A stretch of 64,000 nucleotides of DNA from Scandinavium manionii (GTDB lineage Bacteria; Pseudomonadota; Gammaproteobacteria; Enterobacterales; Enterobacteriaceae), in assembly GCF_024764775.1 (NCBI RefSeq), contig NZ_JALIGC010000040.1, positions 806,001 to 870,000 on the forward strand, written 5' to 3'. Made by a program: the position numbers and the translations under genes. The notes under the pieces are model-generated. The model was not told where the DNA came from. It worked only from the letters and a program-made list of their open reading frames with translations, and did not search any database. This document shows, piece by piece, positions 42,945 through 52,076 of this stretch. Within the stretch, counting starts at the first letter, position 1; each line of letters starts with the position of its first letter.

Positions 42945-44474
42945 ATGGCAAGAGATTCGGTTTTGGCGATGAAATTCAATGCACTTGATACACTTATTGA
43001 GTCAGTTGATGCCCAGCGAGTAAAGGTAAACAGCCAATTAGATGAAGCCACTCGTGGTCAAAAAGGCCAATTTATGACGCCAGCAGCCGCTGCTCGAATT
43101 TTGGCCAGTAAGTTTTGCGATTTGAATGGTGAGTTAAGCATCCTCGACGCTGGTGCTGGTGTGGGTTCTTTAACTACGGCGTTGGTTGAAAGAGCTTTGA
43201 GAGATTTTTCGCCAAATTCTATTCATGCTAATGCATGGGAACTTGAAAACGTTCTTGTTGAAGAATTAAAGGGTTCTTTGAAATTATGTGAACAAGCTGC
43301 TATTGAATCAGGTGTTACATGGCATTCAAACCTTAATTGTGTTGATTTTATTAGTCATGCTGTAAGTTTAATACACAAAAAAAATAGCGGACAAAAAACA
43401 GCTTCATTTAATAAAGCTATTTTGAACCCTCCTTATTTAAAAATTTCCGCATCAAGTGAAGAGCGTAAGCTTTTGCGTAGTGTCGGCGTAGAAACTGGAA
43501 ATTTATATTCGTGCTTTGTAGCATTAGCTTTAATGCTCTTAGATGATAAGGGAGAATTAGTCGCGATTACTCCACGTAGTTTCTGTAATGGCCCATACTT
43601 TAATGATTTTCGTAGAGTTCTACTTGATGGAAATAATTTAAATAAGCTACATGTATTTGAAAGCCGGACAAGCGCATTCAAAGGAGATAAAGTTCTTCAA
43701 GAAAACGTAATATTTCATATCATAAAAGGTGATGTACAAGGCTCAGTAGAAATTATATCAAGCACTTGCGCCAATGATCCAGACCCTATTATTCGCATGG
43801 CTAGTTTTGATGAAGTAGTTAACCCCAATAACCCTGACCACTTTATTCACATTATTACAAGTGATGAGCAAGCTGATATCGCTAGCCGTATTGGAGGGAT
43901 GCCCTGTTCACTGCAAGATCTTGGTATTGGGGTGAGCACAGGTAAAGTCGTTGATTTTAGAACAAAACCTAATCTTCGCCATAATCCAGAAAAATATACT
44001 GTTCCACTCATATACCCAATGCATTTCAATAATGGATTGATTGAATATCCTGTAGAAAGCAAGAAAAAGCCCAATGCCATCGTTCTAAATGAAGAAACAG
44101 AAAAATTGATGGTTCCGAACGGAACATACATTTTAATTAAGCGTTTGACTTCAAAAGAAGAAAAGCGTCGCATCGTAGCTGGGTTATATACGGAAAATGT
44201 AGCAGATGTATCAGTCGTTGGATTTGAGAATAAAACAAACTACTTTCATGCAAATGGCAAACCTTTGGACATGGATTTGGCTAAAGGGCTATGGGCTTAT
44301 TTGAATAGCCACGTTGTTGACCAATATTTTCGCCAATTTAACGGTCACACCCAAGTTAATGCTACTGATTTATATACTCTTCGCTACCCAAGCCATGAGC
44401 AATTAGTTAGTATGGGAAAAAAAATTCAACAGTTTGATCAAGATTTTTTTGATACACTTGTCGCGCAATTATAA
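42945..44474 (+). CDS. PstI/BsuBI-like adenine-N6 DNA methyltransferase
   Basis: A 509-residue gamma-class N6-adenine methyltransferase: motif X region GQFMTP (41-46), motif I LDAGAGVGS (68-75) for S-adenosylmethionine, and catalytic motif IV NPPY (161-164). The C-terminal half is the target-recognition region (VVDFRTKP, PLIYPMHFNNGLIEYP). Length and layout match M.PstI and M.BsuBI (about 500 residues), which modify CTGCAG; this specificity is inferred mainly from the partner nuclease. Convergent with the restriction gene, 49 bp apart. It has a lower G+C than the backbone. Confidence 0.9.
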   Translation: MARDSVLAMKFNALDTLIESVDAQRVKVNSQLDEATRGQKGQFMTPAAAARILASKFCDLNGELSILDAGAGVGSLTTALVERALRDFSPNSIHANAWELENVLVEELKGSLKLCEQAAIESGVTWHSNLNCVDFISHAVSLIHKKNSGQKTASFNKAILNPPYLKISASSEERKLLRSVGVETGNLYSCFVALALMLLDDKGELVAITPRSFCNGPYFNDFRRVLLDGNNLNKLHVFESRTSAFKGDKVLQENVIFHIIKGDVQGSVEIISSTCANDPDPIIRMASFDEVVNPNNPDHFIHIITSDEQADIASRIGGMPCSLQDLGIGVSTGKVVDFRTKPNLRHNPEKYTVPLIYPMHFNNGLIEYPVESKKKPNAIVLNEETEKLMVPNGTYILIKRLTSKEEKRRIVAGLYTENVADVSVVGFENKTNYFHANGKPLDMDLAKGLWAYLNSHVVDQYFRQFNGHTQVNATDLYTLRYPSHEQLVSMGKKIQQFDQDFFDTLVAQL

Positions 44475-44483
44475 ATAATTGCG

Positions 44484-44515
44484 AAGAAAGTCGGGTATTA
44501 TTACTCGACTTTCTT
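44484..44515. terminator. Bidirectional terminator between methyltransferase and endonuclease genes
   Basis: A perfect 10-bp inverted repeat (AAGAAAGTCG / CGACTTTCTT) with a 12-base loop in the 49-bp gap between the convergent genes. Its arms give A-rich and T-rich ends on both strands. Confidence 0.8.
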
Positions 44516-44523
44516 AAGTCTGT

Positions 44524-45525
44524 TTATTGATGAATTTGGATATTTCTGGACGGATCTTCTAATATCCACATGTATGAGTTACCGGCAAGATTTTTCAAGG
44601 CTGATTGACGTTCCGCAGCTTTTTTCCATGTAGGGTAAGTCGTAGTAAAACCAATACTATCTTTTCCGTTTCTTATAGCAAATGCTTGCAAGCTCCGCAT
44701 TTTATGGATATCTACTTCGCCGTCACTTGTAACAGCTTCTATAACCCAAAGGCTATTGTTTAGACGATTCCATAACAACACATCGGGCATAGAGTCGTGA
44801 ATAGTAATTGTAATACCTGCATCTGCTAGCACACTTTCCTGTTCTGGTGTAACGCGGTCACCGTCGCCATCATCAACATAGATAACTTGATAGCCTGGCA
44901 GAAAACGGGTGGCGTATACCTCATGGCTTGCACGAATCAATCGGGAATGAGCGCTTACAATAGAATTAGCGGTTGCCTGAGCTTGGGCCGCTTGTAATGC
45001 AAGCCGCTCACGTTGTGCGTCAACTTGTGCCCAACCTAATGCAAGTTCCTGCCATTGATCCTCAGGGGCCTGAAGAATAACCATAAAGTCAGTTGAAAGA
45101 CGATAAGCTGAATTTGAGGATTTTGCTATTGGATGGCCTGGTTTAAACTCTCCATCAGCGGAATCAAGGTACACTTTTTCAATTGCACCAATTTCCCAAA
45201 GTGGTTTCAGCCAGTAGTCACGTCCTTCACGATCTAGTTTAAGATTACCGCCGCGCTGAAGAATACCAACATGAGTACCTATATGCGCCACAGAAGCACC
45301 ATCACAGAACCTATAACCATTACGAGCCGCTTTCTTGTACCAGCTAGGCTCATCGCATAAGAGAGAGTATACAACATCAACCATGTTATCTGTACGTCTA
45401 TCTATTATTGCCAAAACATCAGTTACTCTTTGTTTAGTTACACCTTGATAGCTATCAGGAACAACATTCCGCCCTTCTTTTTGAGCTTCTAAACGGCGAG
45501 AAATCGCATCATCCTCAATCCCCAT
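44524..45525 (-). CDS. PstI/BsuBI-family type II restriction endonuclease
   Basis: A 333-residue protein with the C-terminal catalytic half of the BsuBI/PstI family: VIYVDDGDGDRVTPEQE (215-230), MPDVLLWNR with Asp248, and SLWVIEAVTSDGEVDIHKM (259-276) with Glu263, consistent with a PD-(D/E)xK-type site. The N-terminal half includes a helical, possibly winged-helix domain. R.PstI (about 326 residues) cuts CTGCA/G; the same site is inferred. A GGGAGT ribosome site precedes the ATG. No C-protein regulator gene is seen. Confidence 0.88.
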   Translation of the reverse strand: MGIEDDAISRRLEAQKEGRNVVPDSYQGVTKQRVTDVLAIIDRRTDNMVDVVYSLLCDEPSWYKKAARNGYRFCDGASVAHIGTHVGILQRGGNLKLDREGRDYWLKPLWEIGAIEKVYLDSADGEFKPGHPIAKSSNSAYRLSTDFMVILQAPEDQWQELALGWAQVDAQRERLALQAAQAQATANSIVSAHSRLIRASHEVYATRFLPGYQVIYVDDGDGDRVTPEQESVLADAGITITIHDSMPDVLLWNRLNNSLWVIEAVTSDGEVDIHKMRSLQAFAIRNGKDSIGFTTTYPTWKKAAERQSALKNLAGNSYMWILEDPSRNIQIHQ

Positions 45526-45780
45526 GATATTTACTCCCTATAAAAACTAAAGAAGCCACATGCTACAGACTTGCTAAGCCGTGCATCTATCACAAAAAAT
45601 CGTTCTGACCACCAGCAAACATCTTCTCATCAACGCGGAAGATCGACAAGAACGGGCCAACCCGATATTCCAAGTATCTATTGTTGATTTATATTGAAGG
45701 AAATTACTTACACATGCAGTTACACGGTAAAGGTGAGTGATGTAAAGATGAGTTATTTCTATCGTAACTACTTGATTTTA

Positions 45781-45829
45781 TGGTGCCGATAATAGGAGTC
45801 GAACCTACGACCTTCGCATTACGAATGCG
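45781..45829. repeat. Right attachment-site copy inside thrW
   Basis: Exact 49-bp match to 27183-27231 and lying within the tRNA gene; one extra flanking A is also shared. It marks the right border of the island. Confidence 0.95.
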
Positions 45830-45856
45830 CTGCTCTACCAACTGAGCTATATCGGC
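45781..45856 (-). tRNA. thrW: tRNA-Thr (anticodon CGU)
   Basis: On the minus strand the 76 bases from 45856 to 45781 read GCCGATATAGCTCAGTTGGT to TATCGGCACCA, a full cloverleaf with encoded CCA. The anticodon CGU corresponds to 45821-45823. It matches remembered E. coli thrW and lies downstream of proA as there. The last 49 bases are the island attachment core. Confidence 0.98.
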
Positions 45857-45971
45857 ACTGAGTGATGCAAAACACAGGGGATGTGCTTCGGGATGAAAGG
45901 TTAAAACTCTGCGGGTGATGCGTCAATGGCCTTGAGAATCAAATGCCTATTTTTGCATCACCCGAGTTCAA

Positions 45972-47225
45972 TTAAGCACGGATAGTGTCGTCGCCGAAGC
46001 CGATCCACTTGTAGGTAGTCAATGCCTCGAGGCCCATCGGGCCGCGCGCGTGCAGTTTCTGCGTGCTGACGGCCACTTCTGCGCCGAGGCCAAACTGAGC
46101 GCCGTCGGTGAAGCGCGTTGAGGCGTTCACATACACCGCCGAGGAGTCGACTTCGTTGATGAAGCGGTCCGCGTTGCGCAGAGTACGGGTCAGAATCGCA
46201 TCGGAGTGCTGCGTCCCATGCAGGCGAATATGTGCAATGGCATCGTCCAGGTCATCAACCAGTTTCACGTTCAAATCCAGCGACAGATATTCATCGTCAT
46301 ACTGCTGAACCTGCACCGGAACCACACTCGCCGGGCCTTTTTGCAACGTTGTAAGCGCGTCAGCATCGGCATGAAGCGTCACGCCACTCTCCGCCATCTG
46401 TTGGCTTAAAGCAGGTAAGAACGTGTCGGCAATGGTGCGATTCACCAGCAGCGTTTCCACGGTATTACAAGTGCTCGGACGTTGGGTTTTGGCGTTGACG
46501 ATAATCTTCAGCGCCGGGGCAAATTCAGCAGAATCATCCACGTAGATATGGCACACGCCAATCCCTCCGGTGATTACCGGAATGGTCGACTGCTCGCGAC
46601 ACAGCTTGTGCAGGCCCGCACCGCCGCGTGGAATAAGCATGTCGATGTATTTGTCCATGCGCAGCATTTCATTGACCAGCGCGCGATCCGGACTTTCAAT
46701 CGCTTGCACCGCTCCCGCAGGTATTCCGCACTCTTCCAGCGCCTGCTGGATAACGTTCACCGTCGCGGCATTGGTGCGCCAGGTTTCTTTCCCACCGCGC
46801 AGGATAGCGGCGTTACCGGTTTTCAGGCACAGCGTCGCCACATCGACCGTGACGTTCGGACGGGCTTCATAAATCACGCCCACAACGCCCAACGGCACGC
46901 GGCGACGTTCGATACGCAGGCCGCTGTCGAGCAGCCCGCCGTCGATCACCTGCCCAACCGGGTCGGCGAGTTTGCACACCTGACGCACATCGTCGGCGAT
47001 GCTTTTCAGGCGAGCGGGATTCAGCGCCAGACGGTCAAGCAGCGCTTCGCTCAGTCCATTGGTGCGCGCTTCTTCAAGATCCTGCGCGTTGGCGCTGAGG
47101 ATGCTGTCGGTTTGCGCTTCCAGATAATCAGCAATCTTTTCCAGAACCTGATTTTTCTCACGTCCGGACAGCTGCGCCATTTTGTACGAGGCCGCTTTGG
47201 CCGCTATGCCCATTTGTTCCAGCAT
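45972..47225 (-). CDS. proA: Gamma-glutamyl phosphate reductase
   Basis: ProA reduces gamma-glutamyl phosphate with NADPH to glutamate semialdehyde in proline synthesis. The 417-residue aldehyde-dehydrogenase-type protein matches the E. coli length and has the catalytic-Cys region QRPSTCNTVETLLV. It lies 10 bp after proB in one operon. Confidence 0.97.
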   Translation of the reverse strand: MLEQMGIAAKAASYKMAQLSGREKNQVLEKIADYLEAQTDSILSANAQDLEEARTNGLSEALLDRLALNPARLKSIADDVRQVCKLADPVGQVIDGGLLDSGLRIERRRVPLGVVGVIYEARPNVTVDVATLCLKTGNAAILRGGKETWRTNAATVNVIQQALEECGIPAGAVQAIESPDRALVNEMLRMDKYIDMLIPRGGAGLHKLCREQSTIPVITGGIGVCHIYVDDSAEFAPALKIIVNAKTQRPSTCNTVETLLVNRTIADTFLPALSQQMAESGVTLHADADALTTLQKGPASVVPVQVQQYDDEYLSLDLNVKLVDDLDDAIAHIRLHGTQHSDAILTRTLRNADRFINEVDSSAVYVNASTRFTDGAQFGLGAEVAVSTQKLHARGPMGLEALTTYKWIGFGDDTIRA

Positions 47226-47235
47226 GGAAGGCTCC

Positions 47236-48339
47236 TTAACGGGTAATCATGTCGTCGCGATGCACGGCAACCGGGCCGTACTCGTAACCGAGAATGGCGT
47301 CGATTTGCTGAGAGTGATGTCCGGCAATCCGACGCAGCGCGTCGCTGTTGTAGCGAGTAACGCCGTGAGCGATATCGCGACCGTCGAGCGCACGAATACG
47401 GATCACTTCACCACGGGAGAAGTTACCTGTCACGCTTTTAATTCCTTTTGGAAGTAATGAACTTCCTCTTTCCAGAATTGCGGAAACAGCGCCTTCATCC
47501 ACGGTGATTTCCCCGGCGGGTGGTGCGCCAAAGATCCAGCGTTTACGAGTTTCGAGCGGTGAGGTCTGGGCGTGGAAACGGGTGCCGACGGCGACTCCTG
47601 CCATCACGTCGCCAATCACGCCCGAGCGGCTGCCTGCGGCGATAATGGTGTCGATTCCGGCGCGACAGGCGACGTCAGCGGCCTGCAGTTTAGTGCCCAT
47701 TCCGCCGGTGCCGAGGCCAGAAACGCTGTCGCCGGCAATCGAGCGCAGCGCGTCATCAATACCGTGTACGTCCTGAATCAGTTCTGCCTGCGGATTGGTG
47801 CGCGGGTCAGCGGTGAACAGCCCTTGCTGGTCGGTCAATAGCAGCAGTTTGTCGGCTCCGGCAAGGATTGCCGCCAGCGCAGACAGGTTGTCGTTGTCGC
47901 CCACTTTAATTTCAGCGGTAGCGACGGCGTCATTCTCGTTGATAACCGGCACGATGTGGTTATCGAGCAGCGCACGCAGCGTGTCACGGGCGTTGAGGAA
48001 ACGTTCTCTGTCTTCCATGTCCGCACGGGTCAGTAACATCTGTCCGACGTGAATTCCGTAAATCGAGAAAAGCTGTTCCCAGAGCTGGATCAGACGGCTT
48101 TGGCCGACCGCGGCCAGCAGCTGTTTAGAGGCGATTGTGGCAGGCAGTTCCGGGTAGCCGAGGTGTTCACGCCCGGCGGCAATCGCCCCTGACGTTACAA
48201 TCACAATCCGATGTCCTGCGGCATGCAGCTGCGCGCACTGGCGCACTAATTCCACGATATGGGCGCGATTAAGGCGGCGCGACCCCCCGGTTAAAACACT
48301 GGTACCCAGTTTGATGACCAGCGTCTGGCTGTCACTCAT
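47236..48339 (-). CDS. proB: Glutamate 5-kinase
   Basis: ProB phosphorylates glutamate in the first, proline-inhibited step of proline synthesis. The 367-residue product has the amino-acid kinase domain (KLGTSVLTGGSRRLNR, VIVTSGAIAAGREHLG) and a C-terminal PUA domain (about 275-367). The ATG at 48337-48339 gives MSDSQTL as in E. coli; the frame is open to 48495 but that extension lies over the promoter region. Confidence 0.97.
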   Translation of the reverse strand: MSDSQTLVIKLGTSVLTGGSRRLNRAHIVELVRQCAQLHAAGHRIVIVTSGAIAAGREHLGYPELPATIASKQLLAAVGQSRLIQLWEQLFSIYGIHVGQMLLTRADMEDRERFLNARDTLRALLDNHIVPVINENDAVATAEIKVGDNDNLSALAAILAGADKLLLLTDQQGLFTADPRTNPQAELIQDVHGIDDALRSIAGDSVSGLGTGGMGTKLQAADVACRAGIDTIIAAGSRSGVIGDVMAGVAVGTRFHAQTSPLETRKRWIFGAPPAGEITVDEGAVSAILERGSSLLPKGIKSVTGNFSRGEVIRIRALDGRDIAHGVTRYNSDALRRIAGHHSQQIDAILGYEYGPVAVHRDDMITR

Positions 48340-48514
48340 GATTCTCTGCCATTCAATGTGTACGAAAAGGACGTTGTAACAGGACTCAGGCCGCTTGCCA
48401 ACTCCCTGAGCGGGTTGCAAGGCACTTTGTTGCGCGGGATCAGGAAGCGTAGCGGCAGATAATGGCACTTTTATGACAGAAACACTCAAACACAATTATT
48501 TAAAACTATTCTTA

Positions 48515-48534
48515 CTTTGTCATAAAACTTTCAT
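48515..48534 (+). promoter_or_regulatory. Pho box upstream of phoE
   Basis: CTTTGTCATAAAACTTTCAT fits the PhoB recognition pattern of two CTGTCAT-like 7-mers spaced by four A/T bases. It lies about 80 bp before the phoE ATG, as expected for PhoB activation under phosphate limitation. Confidence 0.85.
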
Positions 48535-48613
48535 TTCCCCGCGTTACAACCCTTCCTGTTTTTTAATCGGGCGAGTTCCCAAATTTAAGCGCGTATATTA
48601 ATCAGGGTTGAAA

Positions 48614-49711
48614 ATGAAAAAGACCACACTGGCATTGATGGTACTGGGCGTAATGTCTTCCACAGCAGCACAGGCCGCAGAAATTTATAATAAAGACGGT
48701 AATAAACTGGATCTTTATGGTCGCGTTAAAGCTGAACATTATATGAGTGACAACGACACGGTAGACGGCGACCAGTCTTATATTCGTTTGGGCTTTAAAG
48801 GTCAGACTCAAATTAACGACCAACTTACCGGCTTTGGCCAGTGGGAATATCAGGTTGCAGCGAACAAAGTGGAAGGTGACCCGGCAACCACCAAAACGCG
48901 TCTGGCCTTTGCTGGTCTGAAAGCCGGTGATATCGGTTCTTTCGACTACGGTCGTAACTACGGCGTCCTGTATAACGTCGCGGCGTATACCGATATGATC
49001 CCAGAGTTCGGTGATGACTCCTTTGTCAAAACCGATAACTTCATGACCGGTCGTGCGAATGGTCTGGCGACCTACCGTAACAACAACTTCTTCGGTCTGG
49101 TTGATGGCCTGAAACTGGCTCTGCAGTATCAGGGCAAGAACGAGAACGATGGCCGTGCTGCCAGTAAAGCTAACGGTGACGGCTTCGGTACGTCCCTGAG
49201 CTATGACTTCGGCGATTCCGGTTTCACCCTCGGTGCCGCCTACTCTAACTCCAACCGTACCCTGACTCAGCAGGACAGTACCTTCGGTAAAGGTACCGAC
49301 GCTGAAGCCTGGACCACCGGCTTTAAATACGATGCCAACAGCGTGTACCTGGCGGCTATTTATGCCGAAACTCGCAACATGACCCCAATTTCCGGCACAG
49401 CGTCAATCGGCGGCGTGGATACTAAAGTCAGCGGTTTCGCGAATAAAAACCAGGCATTAGAACTCGTTGCACAATATCAGTTCGATTTCGGTCTGCGCCC
49501 ATCCATTGGTTATGTCCAGTCTAAAGGCAAGGATATTGAAGGCGTAGGCGATGCGGATCTGGTGAAATATATCGACGTGGCAGCCACCTATTACTTCAAC
49601 AAAAACATGTCAGCGTTTGTTGATTATAAAATCAACCAACTGAGCGATGATAATAAACTCGCACTGAATAACGACGACGTGGTTGCGCTGGGTCTGGTGT
49701 ACCAGTTCTAA
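48614..49711 (+). CDS. phoE: PhoE outer-membrane phosphoporin
   Basis: A 365-residue trimeric porin induced by phosphate starvation. Signal peptide MKKTTLALMVLGVMSSTAAQA, mature start AEIYNKDGNKLDLYG, PEFGGD-like eyelet loop (DMIPEFGDDS) and terminal Phe (VYQF). It is longer than E. coli PhoE (351) through an insert in a surface loop near SGTASIGGVDTKVSG. The true start is ATG at 48614; a TTG two codons earlier is in frame. Divergent from proB, downstream of a Pho box. Confidence 0.93.
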   Translation: MKKTTLALMVLGVMSSTAAQAAEIYNKDGNKLDLYGRVKAEHYMSDNDTVDGDQSYIRLGFKGQTQINDQLTGFGQWEYQVAANKVEGDPATTKTRLAFAGLKAGDIGSFDYGRNYGVLYNVAAYTDMIPEFGDDSFVKTDNFMTGRANGLATYRNNNFFGLVDGLKLALQYQGKNENDGRAASKANGDGFGTSLSYDFGDSGFTLGAAYSNSNRTLTQQDSTFGKGTDAEAWTTGFKYDANSVYLAAIYAETRNMTPISGTASIGGVDTKVSGFANKNQALELVAQYQFDFGLRPSIGYVQSKGKDIEGVGDADLVKYIDVAATYYFNKNMSAFVDYKINQLSDDNKLALNNDDVVALGLVYQF

Positions 49712-49723
49712 TCTTCCAAAATT

Positions 49724-49754
49724 AAAAGGCCCCTTCAACAGTGAGGGGCCTTTT
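49724..49754 (+). terminator. Rho-independent terminator after phoE
   Basis: An 11-bp inverted repeat (AAAAGGCCCCT / AGGGGCCTTTT) with a nine-base loop, followed by T residues. It also reads toward crl and is probably bidirectional. Confidence 0.9.
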
Positions 49755-49775
49755 TTATTTCTTCTGCGAAATGAC

Positions 49776-50174
49776 TTATGCCGACAATCTCACCGGCTGT
49801 TCCACATCTTCCGCAGGCTCGAGCGCCAGGTCGAACGTTTTTAGCAAGTCGCGCGCTCGGGCGTGGAAATCACGCAGAGTCTGTTCCAGTCTGTCGGTGA
49901 CTTCAGTGTCTTTGATGGCCGTTGCCTGCCAGTTGCCGTGTTTATCGAACAGGCCAAACTGATAGCTGTAAGTGAAACGCTTTTCCTGCGCTTCCATTTC
50001 CAGCCACCAGCCCCAAAACTCACGGACTTCCGGGGCCGGTTTGACATTGACGCATACGGCCAGGCAATCGAAAAAGAAGCGATTATCCTCACACTGCTCT
50101 GCCCGAATGTACGGGCCAAGGGCGGTGAATTTCTTGATCAGTTTACTCTTCGGGTGTCCACTCGGTAACGTCAT
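49776..50174 (-). CDS. crl: Sigma-S factor-binding protein Crl
   Basis: Crl binds sigma-S and favours its association with RNA polymerase, helping curli and stationary-phase genes. The 132-residue product keeps the conserved YIREQ-like YIRAEQCEDNRFFFDCLAVCVNVKPAPE and FWGWWLEME blocks. Convergent with phoE. Confidence 0.96.
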   Translation of the reverse strand: MTLPSGHPKSKLIKKFTALGPYIRAEQCEDNRFFFDCLAVCVNVKPAPEVREFWGWWLEMEAQEKRFTYSYQFGLFDKHGNWQATAIKDTEVTDRLEQTLRDFHARARDLLKTFDLALEPAEDVEQPVRLSA

Positions 50175-50231
50175 TGCTGTCTCCTTTAGTGATGCAACTG
50201 TTTTACCAAATCAATAGAATTTAGCAATCTA

Positions 50232-51476
50232 TTAACCAATTCTATGATTGATCCAGGTGGCAATTTCTTTCAATGCTTTGTCAAAATTGCGATAAACCGG
50301 TTTAAACGGGATCTGCATCAACTTGCCATCGGCAGATGACGAGGTGATTAAACGCGACTCTTCTTCCGGGCTGAACGGGTCGTTTTGCCAGTAGCCTGAC
50401 AGCATCGGCGTTGGGCATCGACGACCCAGCAACCCCTGTATTTTCAGTGAGTAACGATTGAGTTCTACGCGCAGCGCATCGTCGGAGGCATCGTGCATAC
50501 CCAACCGTGAGGCCAGCACATCGAGATACATTTCTGGTACATTTTCCTGGCGCTGCGGGTCACTGAGCAGGTGATGGACCACCGGTCCGAGACAGGCCAC
50601 CGCTTTCAGACGGGGTGATTCCAGATACGCCAGGCGCACCGCCACGTTGGCCCCGAAGCGGAAACCAAACGCCGCCACGCGGGTGTGATCGACCCAGGGA
50701 ATATTCGGCAGCGATTTCAGAACCTGCTGGTGCAGGAAGCTGGAATCCTGGGTCAGCTTCCATTTGGACGAGAAGCCTATCGAGGGCATGTCCAGCGTCA
50801 ACATTGCAATCCCCAGCGGCGCTAAGTATTTTTCAAACAGGCTGTAGTTGTCGCTTTGTAGCGCATCCAGCCCGCCGCACATCAGCACCGTCGGGAACGG
50901 GCCTTCGCCAGGTGGCATGTGCAGGAAGCCCGTGACCGGAGAACCGCCGGGGATTTTAAACTCCAGCTCACGCAGAGAGCCCGGCAAACGCTGGGCAGCT
51001 TCTTCATAGGCCCGATTCGCCAGCGCCTGCGCCTGTTCGGCGAGGTCATCGCCTTTCAGATGCGGGTAAGCGGCGATGCTGTAGAGATTAGAGGCATGCA
51101 GCCAGTGGCGACCACTTAACGCGTCATCCTGCTCCTGACACGCTTTCTGCTGCCAGAGCATCGCCTGTTTCGACCATTCGTAAATCCAGTTGCCGCCGCG
51201 ATAGCCAACCACCGTGTCATACAGGTTGTCGTCGGTACGCTCTGAGGGACTCATCACGATGCGCGCCTGCACGTCGAGTATTTCCTGCGGCGAGACGCCA
51301 CGCCAGATCCACATCAGGCGGTTCACCATCCGGTACCAGTGAGGAACGTTTTTTCCGTCCAGCGCGGATTGCACCGCAGAATCGGCGCCATGATGGAAGC
51401 GACGCACCAGCGTCGAGGTTTCAGGGTGCTTGAAACGCGGTTTGAAGAGGACTTCGCTGAGATTGGCTTCTGGCAT
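50232..51476 (-). CDS. frsA: FrsA (YafA), fermentation-respiration switch protein
   Basis: A 414-residue alpha/beta-hydrolase-fold protein, equal in length to E. coli FrsA. The C-terminal half has the lid and fold elements VLMCGGLDALQSDNYSLFEKYL and AAFGFRFGANVAVRL; the nucleophile position reads Gly-Phe-Arg-Phe-Gly rather than GxSxG, a feature of this family. It binds enzyme IIA-Glc in E. coli and influences respiration versus fermentation. Confidence 0.94.
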   Translation of the reverse strand: MPEANLSEVLFKPRFKHPETSTLVRRFHHGADSAVQSALDGKNVPHWYRMVNRLMWIWRGVSPQEILDVQARIVMSPSERTDDNLYDTVVGYRGGNWIYEWSKQAMLWQQKACQEQDDALSGRHWLHASNLYSIAAYPHLKGDDLAEQAQALANRAYEEAAQRLPGSLRELEFKIPGGSPVTGFLHMPPGEGPFPTVLMCGGLDALQSDNYSLFEKYLAPLGIAMLTLDMPSIGFSSKWKLTQDSSFLHQQVLKSLPNIPWVDHTRVAAFGFRFGANVAVRLAYLESPRLKAVACLGPVVHHLLSDPQRQENVPEMYLDVLASRLGMHDASDDALRVELNRYSLKIQGLLGRRCPTPMLSGYWQNDPFSPEEESRLITSSSADGKLMQIPFKPVYRNFDKALKEIATWINHRIG

Positions 51477-51617
51477 CGCATAGACTCCATGAATACGACA
51501 TGACGTCTATTGTACCTCGCCGGGCGCCAAAAAGAACAACGCCCGGTATACCGGGCGTTGAAAAGAACAGTAAATCAGATATCCGAGGATTTCAGTTCAC
51601 AGGAAGGCTATGGATAT

Positions 51618-52076
51618 TTAGCGGCCGGAAATAGGCGGTACAAACACCACGCCCATATCCCAAGGCTGTTCAATCCAGGTATCCTGCGGAATATCGATCA
51701 CGTAGTCATCAACCAGCGGCTGACCAGCCGGCTTAGCGAAGATAGTGACGAAATGTGCTTTCGGGTACATTTCACGGATAGCCACTGCGGTGCCGCCGGT
51801 GTCGACCAGATCGTCAATCACGATAAAGCCTTCGCCATCGCCTTCCGCACGTTTGAGGACTTTCAGCTCACGCTGGTTGTCGTGGTCGTAGCTGGAAATG
51901 CAGACGGTGTCCACATGACGAATACCCAGTTCACGGGCCAGCAGAGCGCCTGGTACCAGACCTCCACGGCTAACGGCAATAATGCCTTTCCACTGCTCGG
52001 AGGGCATCAGGCGCGCGGCCAGTTTGCGTGCATGGATCTGCAACATGTCCCAGGTAACGATGTATTTTTCGCTCAT
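51618..52076 (-). CDS. gpt: Xanthine-guanine phosphoribosyltransferase
   Basis: A purine-salvage enzyme that makes XMP and GMP from PRPP. The 152-residue product has the PRPP-binding motif VIDDLVDTGGT and the end VVFVPPISGR. The ATG at 52074-52076 gives MSEKYIVTWDML as in E. coli; the frame is open to 52160 without support. Confidence 0.97.
   Translation of the reverse strand: MSEKYIVTWDMLQIHARKLAARLMPSEQWKGIIAVSRGGLVPGALLARELGIRHVDTVCISSYDHDNQRELKVLKRAEGDGEGFIVIDDLVDTGGTAVAIREMYPKAHFVTIFAKPAGQPLVDDYVIDIPQDTWIEQPWDMGVVFVPPISGR

Larger units (their letters stand above)
27183..45829. mobile_element. Genomic island in tRNA-Thr thrW (CP4-6-type)
   Basis: The 49 bp at 27183-27231 repeat exactly, in the same orientation, at 45781-45829, which is the 3' part of the thrW tRNA gene including the anticodon arm, T arm and CCA. 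The repeat-to-repeat distance is 18,598 bp. A tyrosine integrase begins 182 bp inside the left copy. The right copy belongs to the complete tRNA, so the tRNA was regenerated on integration. E. coli K-12 carries CP4-6 at this tRNA, also with its integrase at the end away from thrW. Content is mosaic: an A+T-rich left part and a conserved backbone on the right. Confidence 0.93.

Noticed and set aside
48339..48495. Longer N-terminus for ProB
   Set aside because: The E. coli-like start at 48339 gives the exact family length, and the extension covers the promoter region.
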